15,570 bases of DNA from an uncultured Verrucomicrobiae bacterium (GCA_937957985.1 CALGOH010000154.1:1-15570); one strand, 5' to 3'. Counted from the stretch's first letter, positions 6,987 through 14,382 are shown. The notes: generated from the letters alone by a model not told the origin. Program-made: numbers and translations.

Positions 6987-8168
6987 ATGCCCAAACGCAA
7001 ATCTTCCCCGAGTCGCAAGTCCTCGAAGGCCCCGTCTTCGGTCCTGTTCCATGCCGACGCGACCGATCCCGACATGCTCTACTTCAGCCGCTTCGGCGCG
7101 GTGGATCCGTTTCTCGCCTTTTCCCTGAACGGGAAGAAGATCGGCGTGTCGCCGAGCATGGAATACGGTCGCATGACCGAGGAGTCGGACTTCGACGAGG
7201 TCCTGCTGCTTCACGAGGTCGAGGAGCGGGCGAGGAAACGCTTCAACCTCAAGAACGGTACCAAGCCGGGAAGGGACCTGCTGGTGCGGCAGCTCGCCAA
7301 GGAGTACAAGATCAAGTCGTTCCGCGTGGGCGACCGGTTTCCCGCCGGACTGGCCTTCCAACTCCAGGAAGCGGGCCTGAAGCTCGAGCCGGTGACCGAC
7401 GGGCCGTTGTTTCCCGAGCGGGAGATCAAGACGGCCGAGGAGGTCGAGCTGCTGCGCAAGGGCAACGAGGCGAGTGCGGCGGGCTTCCGGGTGGTCGCCA
7501 AGGCGCTGGCGGATTCGAAGATCAAGAAGGGCAAGCTTTTCTACGAGGGCCGCTATCTCACCGCGGAGCGGCTGCGCGACCTGATCGCGCAGGCGACGCT
7601 GGGCAAGGGGGCGGTGGCGCTGCAGACGATCACCGCCGCCGGCGACCAGGCCTGCGACTGTCACAACGAGGGCACGGGGCCGATCCCGGCGAACGAGCTG
7701 ATGGTGGTGGACATCTTTCCGCGCCGGGCGGCCGACGGTTACTGGGGCGACATGACGCGGACCTTCCTCAAGGGCAAGGCGAGCGAGGCGCAGAAGAAAC
7801 TGGTGAGCGTGGTGCGGAAGGGTCACCAGCTCTCGCTGGACATGATCAAGCCGGGCGTCGCGGGCGGCACGGTCCACGAGGCGGTGGAGAAATTCTTCGC
7901 CGACGAGGGCTACGAGACGGTGCGAGACTCGGACAAGCCGCGCGGGTTCTTCCACGCGCTCGGGCACTGCATCGGCCTGGAGGTCCACGAGGATCCGGTG
8001 ATGCGCCGCGGGTCGAAATGGCGGTTCCGCAAGGGCATGGTGATCACCACCGAACCCGGCCTCTACTACCGCGGGCTCGGCGGCTGCCGGATCGAGGACG
8101 TGGTCCACGTCACGGCCGACGGCAACGAGCTGATCTCGAAGGCGCCGTATCGCTGGGAGATCGCCTGA
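6987..8168 (+). CDS. M24-family metallopeptidase (Xaa-Pro aminopeptidase-like)
   Basis: A 393-residue cytosolic protein with the two-domain layout of aminopeptidase P and prolidase: a creatinase-like N-domain (about 18-145) and a C-terminal pita-bread catalytic domain (about 150-393). The five metal ligands are visible: Asp242 (MVVDIFP), Asp255 (YWGDMTRTF), His327 (FFHALGHCIGLEVHEDP), Glu356 (VITTEPGLYY) and Glu370 (GGCRIEDVV). The family uses two Mn2+, Zn2+ or Co2+ ions to cleave Xaa-Pro bonds; exact specificity cannot be read from the sequence. The start at 6987 (MPKRKSSPSRKSS) gives a basic, Ser/Lys-rich tail of about 17 residues before the domain. The frame extends upstream to an ATG at 6855 with no family-like sequence. 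It is divergent from the C1 aminopeptidase. Confidence 0.9.
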   Translation: MPKRKSSPSRKSSKAPSSVLFHADATDPDMLYFSRFGAVDPFLAFSLNGKKIGVSPSMEYGRMTEESDFDEVLLLHEVEERARKRFNLKNGTKPGRDLLVRQLAKEYKIKSFRVGDRFPAGLAFQLQEAGLKLEPVTDGPLFPEREIKTAEEVELLRKGNEASAAGFRVVAKALADSKIKKGKLFYEGRYLTAERLRDLIAQATLGKGAVALQTITAAGDQACDCHNEGTGPIPANELMVVDIFPRRAADGYWGDMTRTFLKGKASEAQKKLVSVVRKGHQLSLDMIKPGVAGGTVHEAVEKFFADEGYETVRDSDKPRGFFHALGHCIGLEVHEDPVMRRGSKWRFRKGMVITTEPGLYYRGLGGCRIEDVVHVTADGNELISKAPYRWEIA

Positions 8169-8176
8169 GGTCGTTT

Positions 8177-8203
8177 GGAGTGCGGAGGCTCGCCTCCGCT
8201 TTC
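8177..8203 (+). repeat. REP-like palindromic element, copy 1
   Basis: A 27-bp unit built around a perfect hairpin, GCGGAGGC - TC - GCCTCCGC, flanked by GGAGT and TTTC. It begins eight bases after the M24 peptidase stop. The same unit recurs inverted at 8288-8314 with one difference in the hairpin loop. Size, high-GC hairpin and extragenic position match REP elements. It may also help stop transcription or protect the mRNA end. Confidence 0.75.
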
Positions 8204-8287
8204 CCGGGTTGCCTCGTGCTGTTTTCCTCGTCCGCGTGATGGGGATTTCGAGCTGTCTTGAGATCCTCGTAGCCGCATCGGTCGTTC

Positions 8288-8314
8288 GAAAGCGGAGGCA
8301 AGCCTCCGCACTCC
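8288..8314 (-). repeat. REP-like palindromic element, copy 2 (inverted)
   Basis: Reverse complement of copy 1, with 26 of 27 bases identical (loop TT instead of TC). It ends seven bases before the stop of the rhamnosidase gene. The two copies, 84 bases apart between convergent genes, form an inverted pair like a BIME. Transcripts from either side could fold into one long stem over both copies. Confidence 0.75.
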
Positions 8315-8321
8315 AGGGTCT

Positions 8322-11096
8322 TCAACCCTCCGGAGCGATCTCGAAGCGGTAGCTTCCGGAGCCGGCGTTCATTCGGAAGGAGTCCCCGGCATCGACCGGA
8401 TCGAGTCCGGCGACCTCGTCGAGCGGCTTGCCGCCTTCGGTGATCCGGTCTCCCGAGCGTCGCGGCAGCTCGATGAGCGCCCGCGTGTCGGCCGGGATCG
8501 TGATCTCGAAAGTACGACGTTTGCCGTCGATGCGCCAGTCGGAGACGATCGTGCCGCGGATCGTTTCGTGGGAGCACTTGACCCACTCGAGCCCGTCGAC
8601 GGGCCGCGGGCGGATCTCGATGAGGTCGAAGCCGACGGCGTCGTCGGCGCACTGGATTCCTCCCAGCCAGCGGAAGAACCAGGCCGAGATGGATCCGAAC
8701 ATCGGATGGTTGTGGGACTTCGAGCCGTCGGTGCCCTCCCAGTCCTCCCACAGGGTGGTGGCCCCGTTTTCCAGCATCCAGCCCCAGGAGGGGAAGGACT
8801 CGCGGGTGGCGAGGGCCCAGGCGAGTTCGTGGTGCCCGTTGCGGGTCAGCTCCTCCATCAGGAAGCGGGTGCCGAAGATGCCGGTGGTGAGCGAAGGGCC
8901 GTCGGGTTTGGCTTTCAGGTCGGCGACGAGGAAGTCGGAGACCCTTTCGCGGGCCGGATCGAGTAGCGTGCCGTAGCCGAGAGCCAAGGCTTGCTCGGAT
9001 TGCGAACCGCCGCCGATCTTGCCGGTGTCCTCGTCGAAGAAGGCACGGGCCCACGCGCTGGCGGATTCAGCGGCCATGGTGGTAAAGCGGGCGGCGTCCT
9101 CTTCCCTGCCCACGATGCGGCAGAGCCTCGCCATGCGGTAGGCGGTGTCGATGAACATCGGCGTGGTGATCACCGGGCCGGCGATGCGTTCCAGCGCCTC
9201 GTGGTCGCCGAGGCCCTTGACGACGAGCCCGTCCTCGCGCTTCGAGGCCTCGAGTTCGAACCAGCGGATCGCCGCGGGGAGTTGCTCTTCGACGAGTCGT
9301 CGGTCGCCGTAGTGCTGATGGAGTTGTTCGAGGAGGAGCGGGTGGGCCATCGCCCAGCCGACGCCGCAGTACTGGATGCCGACGAAGGGGGCGGTGTCGG
9401 TGAAGTTGCCGTCGGGCCGGGCGGCGTCGGCCCAGTCGCGCACGGTCTTGGCGTAGAAGCCGTGCATGTCGAAGTTCTTCAGGTAGGCCTCGCTGGTGAC
9501 GACGATGTCGCCGCCGTAGCCGAAACGCTCGCGGTGCGGGCAGTCGGACTGCACGGTGACGACGTTCGCGAGGAACGTGCGGCGGGTGATTTCCTGGATG
9601 CGGTTGAGTGTCTCGTCCGAGCATGAGAAGCTGCCGGCGGAGGCGAGGTCGGTATGCAGCGGGAAGATGCGGCAATCCGCGACGGCGGGCGCCTCGGGCA
9701 GGCCGCGCACCTCCATGTAGCGGAAGGCGTGGAAGGTGAAATCGGGGCGGAAGACCTCGGGGCCCCCGCCGCGGACGATGTAGGTGTCGCCCTGCCACGC
9801 GATCTCCGGCGCGCCGGGACCGCCGATGAGGACCTCGTTGCCGTCCTTGTCCTTGCGCGTGCCCTTGATCTGGCCGCAGACGCTGGTCATGGGGTTGAGC
9901 GAGCCGTCCTCGTGAAGCAGCTCGCCGAAGCGGAACTCGATGCGGGTGCCGGCCGGTGCCTCGAGGGTGATCTCGGGCAAGGCGGTGAGGTTCACGCCGA
10001 AGTCGACGATGTGGGTGTCCGGCGCGGGGGTGGTGACGGTTTTCGCCGGGATCGCCTCCTTCAGCCGCGCCGGCGGCATGTCGAGCGGCTGAAGGACGTC
10101 GAGGGTGTCGTCGGTCGCGCGCACTTTCGTCCACGAGGAATCGTCGAAGCCCGGGCGGTCCCAGCCGTCGATGGCGAGGCGGGCGTCACGCTTTTCCCCG
10201 AGATAGATGCTGTTGCGCAGCGTGGGCCCGGGGGTGGTCTTCCAGTCGTCGCCGGTGGTCACCGTGGTGGTGCTGCCGTCGGGGTGGGTGACGACGAGGC
10301 AGGCGATGGCGCGCGGGCGTCCGACGGGGAGGGCCTCGCGGATGTTGCGGTGACCCCACATGCGCAGCGGCAGGGGATTGTACCAGCCGTTGCCGACGGC
10401 GAGGCCGAGGCAGTGGCGGCCTTCGGCGAGCAGGTCGGTCACGTCGTGGGTGCGGAAATGGATGCGCTCGGCGAAGTCGGTCCACGGCGGATCGAAGACG
10501 TGGTCGTCGAGCCGCTCGCCGTTGACGCTGGGATAGCAGAGGCCGAGACCGACCACGTGAAGCCGGGCGCGGACGACCGGCTTGCTGATGGCGAACTCGT
10601 GGCGCATGAGAGGCGCCGGGTCGTCCTTGTAGAAATCCTCGTCGTTTTCGGGGTTCTCGCGGCCGTCATTGATCCAGCGCGCGCCGCTCCAGTCGGCGGC
10701 CTCGAGCGGCGCGACTTCCCAGACGGCCGCCCCGCTCCACGGAGAAGGCTCGCCGTCACCGCTCCAGCAGCGGACTTTCCAGAAACAACGGTCGCCGGCG
10801 GAAAGCGGGGCGCCACCATAGGTCGTGCCGGGTTCGCGCCGGGCGGCGGTCTTGCCGGAGTCCCAGCGGTCGCCCTCGTCCGCATCGAGTTTCTCCTCGC
10901 TGCTGGCCACGAGCACCTGCCATGCGGTGGTCTTCACGCCGCGGGCGTCGGATTCGAGCCGCCAGGTGAGGCGGGGCTTCGCGGTGGCATTCAGGCGCTT
11001 GGTCGCGCCGTCGCAGCGAAGGTCGACCGGAGCGGGAAGGGAGGCGGCGACGGGCAGGGCGAACACGACGGAGGCGAGGAGAAGGCGGAAACTCAT
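8322..11096 (-). CDS. Secreted alpha-L-rhamnosidase (glycoside hydrolase family 78)
   Basis: A 924-residue protein starting at ATG 11096 with a clear signal peptide (MSFRLLLASVVFALPVAASLPAP). The N-terminal part (about 25-130) resembles the fibronectin-like domain of bacterial rhamnosidases, followed by beta-sandwich rhamnosidase domains, the (alpha/alpha)6 catalytic barrel (from about 500) and a C-terminal beta domain (to 924). The motif DCPHRERFGYGGD places Asp518, Glu523 and Asp530 in the same spacing as Asp567, Glu572 and Asp579 of Bacillus RhaB, where the Glu is the general acid. ATTLWEDWEG (Glu784) is the likely general-base region. The enzyme would release terminal alpha-L-rhamnose from plant glycosides, pectin or algal polysaccharides outside the cytoplasm. 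It is divergent from the YdjY-domain gene. The frame continues upstream to 12242, but this is antisense to real genes. Confidence 0.95.
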   Translation of the reverse strand: MSFRLLLASVVFALPVAASLPAPVDLRCDGATKRLNATAKPRLTWRLESDARGVKTTAWQVLVASSEEKLDADEGDRWDSGKTAARREPGTTYGGAPLSAGDRCFWKVRCWSGDGEPSPWSGAAVWEVAPLEAADWSGARWINDGRENPENDEDFYKDDPAPLMRHEFAISKPVVRARLHVVGLGLCYPSVNGERLDDHVFDPPWTDFAERIHFRTHDVTDLLAEGRHCLGLAVGNGWYNPLPLRMWGHRNIREALPVGRPRAIACLVVTHPDGSTTTVTTGDDWKTTPGPTLRNSIYLGEKRDARLAIDGWDRPGFDDSSWTKVRATDDTLDVLQPLDMPPARLKEAIPAKTVTTPAPDTHIVDFGVNLTALPEITLEAPAGTRIEFRFGELLHEDGSLNPMTSVCGQIKGTRKDKDGNEVLIGGPGAPEIAWQGDTYIVRGGGPEVFRPDFTFHAFRYMEVRGLPEAPAVADCRIFPLHTDLASAGSFSCSDETLNRIQEITRRTFLANVVTVQSDCPHRERFGYGGDIVVTSEAYLKNFDMHGFYAKTVRDWADAARPDGNFTDTAPFVGIQYCGVGWAMAHPLLLEQLHQHYGDRRLVEEQLPAAIRWFELEASKREDGLVVKGLGDHEALERIAGPVITTPMFIDTAYRMARLCRIVGREEDAARFTTMAAESASAWARAFFDEDTGKIGGGSQSEQALALGYGTLLDPARERVSDFLVADLKAKPDGPSLTTGIFGTRFLMEELTRNGHHELAWALATRESFPSWGWMLENGATTLWEDWEGTDGSKSHNHPMFGSISAWFFRWLGGIQCADDAVGFDLIEIRPRPVDGLEWVKCSHETIRGTIVSDWRIDGKRRTFEITIPADTRALIELPRRSGDRITEGGKPLDEVAGLDPVDAGDSFRMNAGSGSYRFEIAPEG

Positions 11097-11261
11097 GGTG
11101 GCTGGGGCAGGAATGACATGGGGACCGGGGCGCTGGCGAGTCGTGATCGTGCCGGTCTTTCCCGCCTGCGACGGACGGCAGGCGGAGGATCTTACGCGAA
11201 ACCCGGTCAAAGACCTTGCGTTCGGCAAGAATCCCGTCGTCCCTGTCGTTGAAGCAGCACG
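11097..11261. promoter_or_regulatory. Divergent intergenic region with a strong GC hairpin
   Basis: This 165-bp gap separates the rhamnosidase from the divergent YdjY-domain gene. At 11162-11185 it holds a perfect 8-bp stem, CCGCCTGC, 8-nt loop, GCAGGCGG. Lying between two gene starts, it is not a terminator; it could be an operator, a mobile repeat or a leader structure. I see no clear -35/-10 boxes. Confidence 0.4.
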
Positions 11262-12107
11262 ATGATGACCGGAGCGATACAGTTTTTCAGCAAGGGCAGG
11301 GGGCCTGGCGTGGCCGTTCACGCGATTCTGGCCCTCGGTGCCTCGCTTCTCTGCCTCGCGGCGGAGGAGGCGCCGGCGGAGGAGGCGGCCAAGCCGGATC
11401 CGCTCACCCTGCCCGGACTGCGGATCAATCTCGAGGACAAGTGCCTGGATCTGGAAGCGAAGGTCTGCCTGGACCAGGGTTTCCTGGAACTGGTGGCCTG
11501 CACCGAGGGATCGAAGGAGCACGAGGCGATCATCGCGGTGAAATCGAAGGCCGCGCACATCCATGCCGCGCTGCTCCTGCTCGGTGCCACGCCGGGGAAT
11601 CCGGCGATGCGCAAACCGGTCAACGAGGAGATGACCCGCTGGATCGACCTGCCGCCGCGCGGAGGCGAGGTGAAGGTGACCCTGCTGGTTCCCGACGAGT
11701 CCGGGAAGACCGTGGAGCATCCGATCAGCCGGTTCATCCGCCGCGCGGTCGATGACTACCAGCCGGACACCGAGGAGGAGCCCGAGCCGTTTCCGACCAG
11801 CACCTTCCTTTTCGCCGGGTCGGTCCTCTACAAGCCGGAAGGAGGAACGCCGCGCTACCTGGCCGACGACAGCGGCAACGTCATCTCGCTGGCGACCTTC
11901 GGCGACGAGCTGTTGTGCCTGCCAGGCATGCATTCGAAGGAGAACGGCGCGCTGGAGTGGGAGGTCGATCCGACCAAGCTGCCGGCCCTCGGTTCGGACG
12001 TCACGCTCCGCCTCAAGCCGGTCCAGCCGGAGGAAGCCGCGCCACCGTCCGGAGCCGATGGCACGAAGGAGCCGTCCGCCGAACCGAAATCCAAGCCGGA
12101 GGAATGA
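11262..12107 (+). CDS. Secreted YdjY-domain protein
   Basis: A 281-residue protein starting at tandem ATGs (11262 and 11265). Residues about 18-34 (AVHAILALGASLLCLAA) form a signal-peptide core; the cysteine there is not in a good lipobox. From about residue 58 the sequence follows the YdjY-domain pattern: CLDLEAKVCLDQGFLELVAC, GSKEHEAIIAVKSKAAHIHAALL, LGATPG. The domain is found in secreted proteins of planctomycetes and verrucomicrobia and has no established function. The C-terminal tail (about 255-281) is low-complexity, rich in Pro, Glu and Lys, and probably disordered. The DUF1080 gene follows on the same strand after 151 bases, so co-transcription is possible but not evident. The family call rests on remembered motif similarity. 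Confidence 0.75.
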   Translation: MMTGAIQFFSKGRGPGVAVHAILALGASLLCLAAEEAPAEEAAKPDPLTLPGLRINLEDKCLDLEAKVCLDQGFLELVACTEGSKEHEAIIAVKSKAAHIHAALLLLGATPGNPAMRKPVNEEMTRWIDLPPRGGEVKVTLLVPDESGKTVEHPISRFIRRAVDDYQPDTEEEPEPFPTSTFLFAGSVLYKPEGGTPRYLADDSGNVISLATFGDELLCLPGMHSKENGALEWEVDPTKLPALGSDVTLRLKPVQPEEAAPPSGADGTKEPSAEPKSKPEE

Positions 12108-12258
12108 CCGAGCGCTTCGCAGGGGAGCTGCGGATGCCCGTGGAATTTCCTGTCCGGCGATGTTCCGGGTTGGAAGGTTCCGGAAGGATGGTACACGCTT
12201 CGGGTGGCCTCTTCCGGTCAGGCCGCGGTCGCGACCGGACAAGTCTCAACCCACACCA
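12108..12258 (+). promoter_or_regulatory. Upstream region of the DUF1080 gene with a perfect palindrome
   Basis: A 151-bp gap. Close to the next gene lies a perfect 12-bp palindrome, CGGTCGCGACCG (12226-12237), overlapping a looser stem (TCCGGTC at 12213-12219, GACCGGA at 12233-12239). It ends about 20 bases before the DUF1080 ATG and could be an operator or a leader hairpin. No recognisable promoter boxes or strong Shine-Dalgarno sequence were seen. Confidence 0.35.
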
Positions 12259-12891
12259 ATGATGAAACGAATCGCAAGCTGGATGATGTCGGGAGCGATG
12301 CTGACCGCGGTCGGCATCGCCGGGGAGAAGTCGGATGACGGCTTCGTCGAAATGTTCAACGGCAAGGACCTGACCGGTTGGCAGACGACCGGCAACTGGA
12401 TGATCGAGGAAGGCAACGTCCTCACGCTGAAGCCCCGCGAGGGCGAGCACGGCTGGCAGCGATTCGACGCCTACATCTTCACCGAGAAGAAGTACGGGGA
12501 CTTCATCCTCGATCTGGAATTCAAGATCCAGGAGAAGGGGAATTCCGGGGTGTTCCTGCGCGTGGGCGATCCGAAGTCTCCGGTGGACACCGGCTTCGAG
12601 GTCCAGATCCTCGACACCCACGGCCTGGAGAATCCCGGTCACCACGACTGTGGCGGGATCATCCGCACCGCGGGACCCACGCAGAACATGGCGAAGCCCG
12701 CCGGGGAGTGGAACCGCTATATCATCACCCTGAAGGGCAGCCACCTCGAGGTGGTGCTCAACGGCGAGAAGATCCAGGACCTGGACCTGAGCAAGGGACC
12801 GATGAAGGATCGCCCGATGGAGGGCCACATCGGCTTCCAGGACGAGGCGAAGCGCGTCTGGTACCGGAACGTGAAGATCAAGGAACTCTGA
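12259..12891 (+). CDS. Secreted DUF1080 protein (3-keto-disaccharide hydrolase-like)
   Basis: A 210-residue protein starting at ATG 12259 (MMKRIASWMMSGAMLTAVGIAG), which gives a short signal peptide; an ATG follows at 12262. The mature part is one DUF1080 (3-keto-disaccharide hydrolase) domain of LamG-like jelly-roll type. Its hallmarks are FNGKDLTGW (33-41), GNSGVFLRVGD (94-104), GFEVQILDT (112-120), the HHDCGGI segment (128-134), GEWNRYIITLKG (149-160), GHIGFQD (189-195) and a terminal YRNVKIKEL. Some family members hydrolyse 3-keto sugars formed by oxidation of disaccharides; others are known only as secreted carbohydrate-related proteins. With the divergent rhamnosidase nearby, a role in glycan breakdown is plausible, but the substrate cannot be told. 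Confidence 0.92.
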   Translation: MMKRIASWMMSGAMLTAVGIAGEKSDDGFVEMFNGKDLTGWQTTGNWMIEEGNVLTLKPREGEHGWQRFDAYIFTEKKYGDFILDLEFKIQEKGNSGVFLRVGDPKSPVDTGFEVQILDTHGLENPGHHDCGGIIRTAGPTQNMAKPAGEWNRYIITLKGSHLEVVLNGEKIQDLDLSKGPMKDRPMEGHIGFQDEAKRVWYRNVKIKEL

Positions 12892-13012
12892 GCCGAGGAC
12901 TTCCCTTTCCATCCCGGCGTCACCGGCCCCGGAGCGGTTGCCGACTGACGACCCGGAAAGCCGGGGGAAAGTAGAGGGCCATTCCGCGTGAAACCACCAT
13001 GAACACCGTAGC
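12892..13012. other. Short intergenic stretch after the DUF1080 gene
   Basis: A 121-bp gap to the transposase remnant. The only hairpin is a 5-bp stem, CCCGG-AAAG-CCGGG (12952-12965), with no T-run after it, so it is at best a weak terminator. Nothing else recognisable is seen. Confidence 0.4.
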
Positions 13013-13014
13013 AA

Positions 13015-13308
13015 ATGCGAAATGCAAGGACCCCAGCTACGGTCCTCACCGAGGGCCTCGACATCCGAGTGACTCACGCCACCCGTGCAGTGACTGAAGA
13101 TCACTCCGGCGACCATCACCTCCGGGTCGAAGCCGTGGGACTTGTCGCGGCGCGGATCGAGCTCCGGATACTCGGCCACTCGATCCAACAAGCCGGAGGC
13201 CCGCAACACGCCGAGCACGGCGAGCTGACCTCCGTGGACCGAACTGGTCGCCGAGGGTCTCAGCTCGATCTGAAACTTCCGGGGTTTGAGAGAATGATGC
13301 CGCGCCAC
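13015..13308 (-). pseudogene. Truncated DDE transposase (IS1380/IS4-like), N-terminal remnant
   Basis: From a GTG at 13308 the minus strand encodes MARHHSLKPRKFQIELRPSA, then HGGQLAVLGVLRASGLLDRV, then DPRRDKSHGFDPEVMVAGVI and GGVSHSDVEALGED. This resembles the N-terminal part of IS1380/IS4-type transposases, which bind the IS ends. The similarity stops near 13045, where the frame runs on into unrelated sequence antisense to the DUF1080 gene. The DDE catalytic domain (about 300 residues) is missing, so the element cannot move itself. The exact IS family is uncertain. It marks the border between the GC-rich metabolic region and the AT-richer accessory segment. Confidence 0.65.
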
Positions 13309-13690
13309 GCGCAGAGATTACCCCGGTACACTTTATCAGCCCATCGCGCAAACTCACCCGCAGGGTGAATCATCCCCAGCCGCGCTAAGGATTAGGGGGT
13401 ACTTATGACTTCGCGGTAATGCGGAGTGCGGGGCGGCACGGGGGGACCCTTTGGGGGGGCGTGACGGGGGCGGGCACTCCGCATTACGCCGCGAACTTCA
13501 CATGGCCCCGCAGGCCAGCAGCCCACGTGACAGCACGCCGGTGGGATGTTTGGCGGTGCGGAGCCTGGCTCTGGGGCGCGGAGCGTTCACCGCCCGGGGG
13601 CCGGAGGGACTTCGCTTCTACTGTTTTTGCAGTAGGTCAAAGATGGAAAAGACCGGTAACCCGGACCGAAATCTATTCGCTACGCCGAGA
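13309..13690. other. Gene-free stretch: IS-remnant flank, G-rich inverted repeat and a small hairpin
   Basis: No supported gene in about 380 bases. 13309-13405 is the probable upstream flank of the transposase remnant. 13412-13493 is an inverted repeat with a G-rich middle (runs of six and seven G). 13500-13617 is GC-rich and looks decayed. CTACTG-TTTTTG-CAGTAG (13618-13635) forms a 6-bp hairpin with no T-run after the stem, lying 56 bases past the stop of the minus-strand gene ending at 13691. The base composition becomes AT-richer from about 13620 on. Confidence 0.5.
13412..13493. repeat. Imperfect inverted repeat with G-rich centre
   Basis: Left arm 13412-13429 (CGCGG then TAATGCGGAGTGC) and right arm 13474-13493 (GCACTCCGCATTA then CGCCGCG) pair over 13 perfect bases plus 5 more after a two-base bulge. 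The arms enclose 44 very G-rich bases. The arm shares GGAGTGCGG with the REP-like units at 8177-8314, so it may be a relative or a small non-autonomous mobile repeat. Confidence 0.6.
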
Positions 13691-14131
13691 CTATTCAGAA
13701 GGCGATTCTTTGACGGCCTCGCGATACTTCCGAACTGCCTCCTTTGCAAAATCGCCTTCTTTTTCATCGAACTCATACAAGGCGACGGCTTGCTTTCCTG
13801 CGGCGTCTCTGAAAGCGACTCCAAGAAAGATCGCCTCTGATTTTCCCTCGGTCGGAACATAAACTATGGAGACGCTAAAGCTGTCGGAAGGCTCCCTGCT
13901 CTTAAGAAGATTAGCTCTTATTTCGTTGACGAAATCAGGGATAACCGACGCCCTTACAGGAAGCTCTGGATGGCTTAAGTCGTGGTTCCAAACCGGATCC
14001 AATACTGCTCCGTAGCGGGATCTCATTGTCTCCAAGGCCACTGCATCCTTGAACTCGGCGGGCACCTCATGCGCACTCATTTGAAGGATCATCCAAAAGA
14101 GCCATTTCAAAACCCATCGAAGTTTACTCAC
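13691..14131 (-). CDS. Unknown small protein with N-terminal hydrophobic segment; possible immunity protein
   Basis: 146 residues from a GTG at 14131, which overlaps the stop of the upstream reading frame by eight bases (GTGAGTAA). GGAGG lies directly before it and is too close to serve as an ideal ribosome site, so translation is probably coupled. The N-terminus (MSKLRWVLKWLFWMILQMSA) looks like a signal peptide or membrane anchor. The rest is soluble and mixed alpha/beta, ending in a charged helix (FAKEAVRKYREAVKESPSE). I do not recognise the family. Small proteins right after an Rhs-type C-terminal tail are often its immunity partner, and length and overlap fit, but toxicity of the upstream product is not shown. 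An ATG at 14176 would lengthen it inside the upstream gene and bury the hydrophobic segment. Confidence 0.6.
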   Translation of the reverse strand: MSKLRWVLKWLFWMILQMSAHEVPAEFKDAVALETMRSRYGAVLDPVWNHDLSHPELPVRASVIPDFVNEIRANLLKSREPSDSFSVSIVYVPTEGKSEAIFLGVAFRDAAGKQAVALYEFDEKEGDFAKEAVRKYREAVKESPSE

Positions 14132-14354
14132 CTCCGCCCCCTTCTCCCTTCTCCTTGCAAGGACAGCAAAACTCAATATTCACATCCTTCCCGTCAACAT
14201 CGTGACCTTGCTTTTCGAGTTCATCCAAGTATGCGTCGACCGCCTTCTGGGGATCAGTGATCCCGTCGAACACCGGCCCACCTGGGCCAAGCTGATGCTG
14301 GTAGGTGTCTTTGCCGCACTCTTGTCCGATGACGTGAGCCGACGCGGGTTTCAC
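14124..14354 (-). CDS. Possible Rhs-type C-terminal tail fragment, displaced from its core
   Basis: 76 residues from a GTG at 14354; the frame is closed upstream by a stop at 14375. It starts KPASAHVIGQECGKDTYQHQ, then LGPGGPVFDGITDPQKAVDA, and ends IEFCCPCKEKGEGGGGE. I do not recognise a family. Three things suggest it is a cut-off tail of a larger polymorphic protein: it is coupled to a small downstream gene with a signal-like N-terminus, it shares the I-E-x-C-C-x-C motif with the plus-strand Rhs tail (residues 60-66 here), and it starts almost exactly where the oppositely oriented Rhs core tip starts. No core sequence precedes it on its own strand. It could instead be a small stand-alone protein. 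Confidence 0.5.
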   Translation of the reverse strand: MKPASAHVIGQECGKDTYQHQLGPGGPVFDGITDPQKAVDAYLDELEKQGHDVDGKDVNIEFCCPCKEKGEGGGGE

Positions 14355-14382
14355 CTTCCCTGGTTTCAGGCATTACGATCCT

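Noticed and set aside
6825..8108. Minus-strand open frame of 427 codons
   Set aside because: Antisense to the M24 peptidase, whose five metal ligands are intact.
8177..8314. CRISPR array
   Set aside because: Only two units, in inverted orientation, each itself a palindrome, with one 84-base spacer. This is a REP-type pair, not direct repeats with regular spacers.
9654..11252. Plus-strand open frame of 532 codons
   Set aside because: Antisense to the rhamnosidase catalytic gene; no domain recognised and composition is that of a shadow frame.
12013..13308. A full-length 431-residue transposase on the minus strand
   Set aside because: Only the first 90 residues or so look like a transposase. 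From about 13045 leftward the frame is antisense to the DUF1080 gene, so the long frame is a fusion of a remnant with a shadow.
13618..13635. Rho-independent terminator for the minus-strand gene ending at 13691
   Set aside because: The 6-bp hairpin has its A/T run in the loop and no T-run after the stem on either strand.
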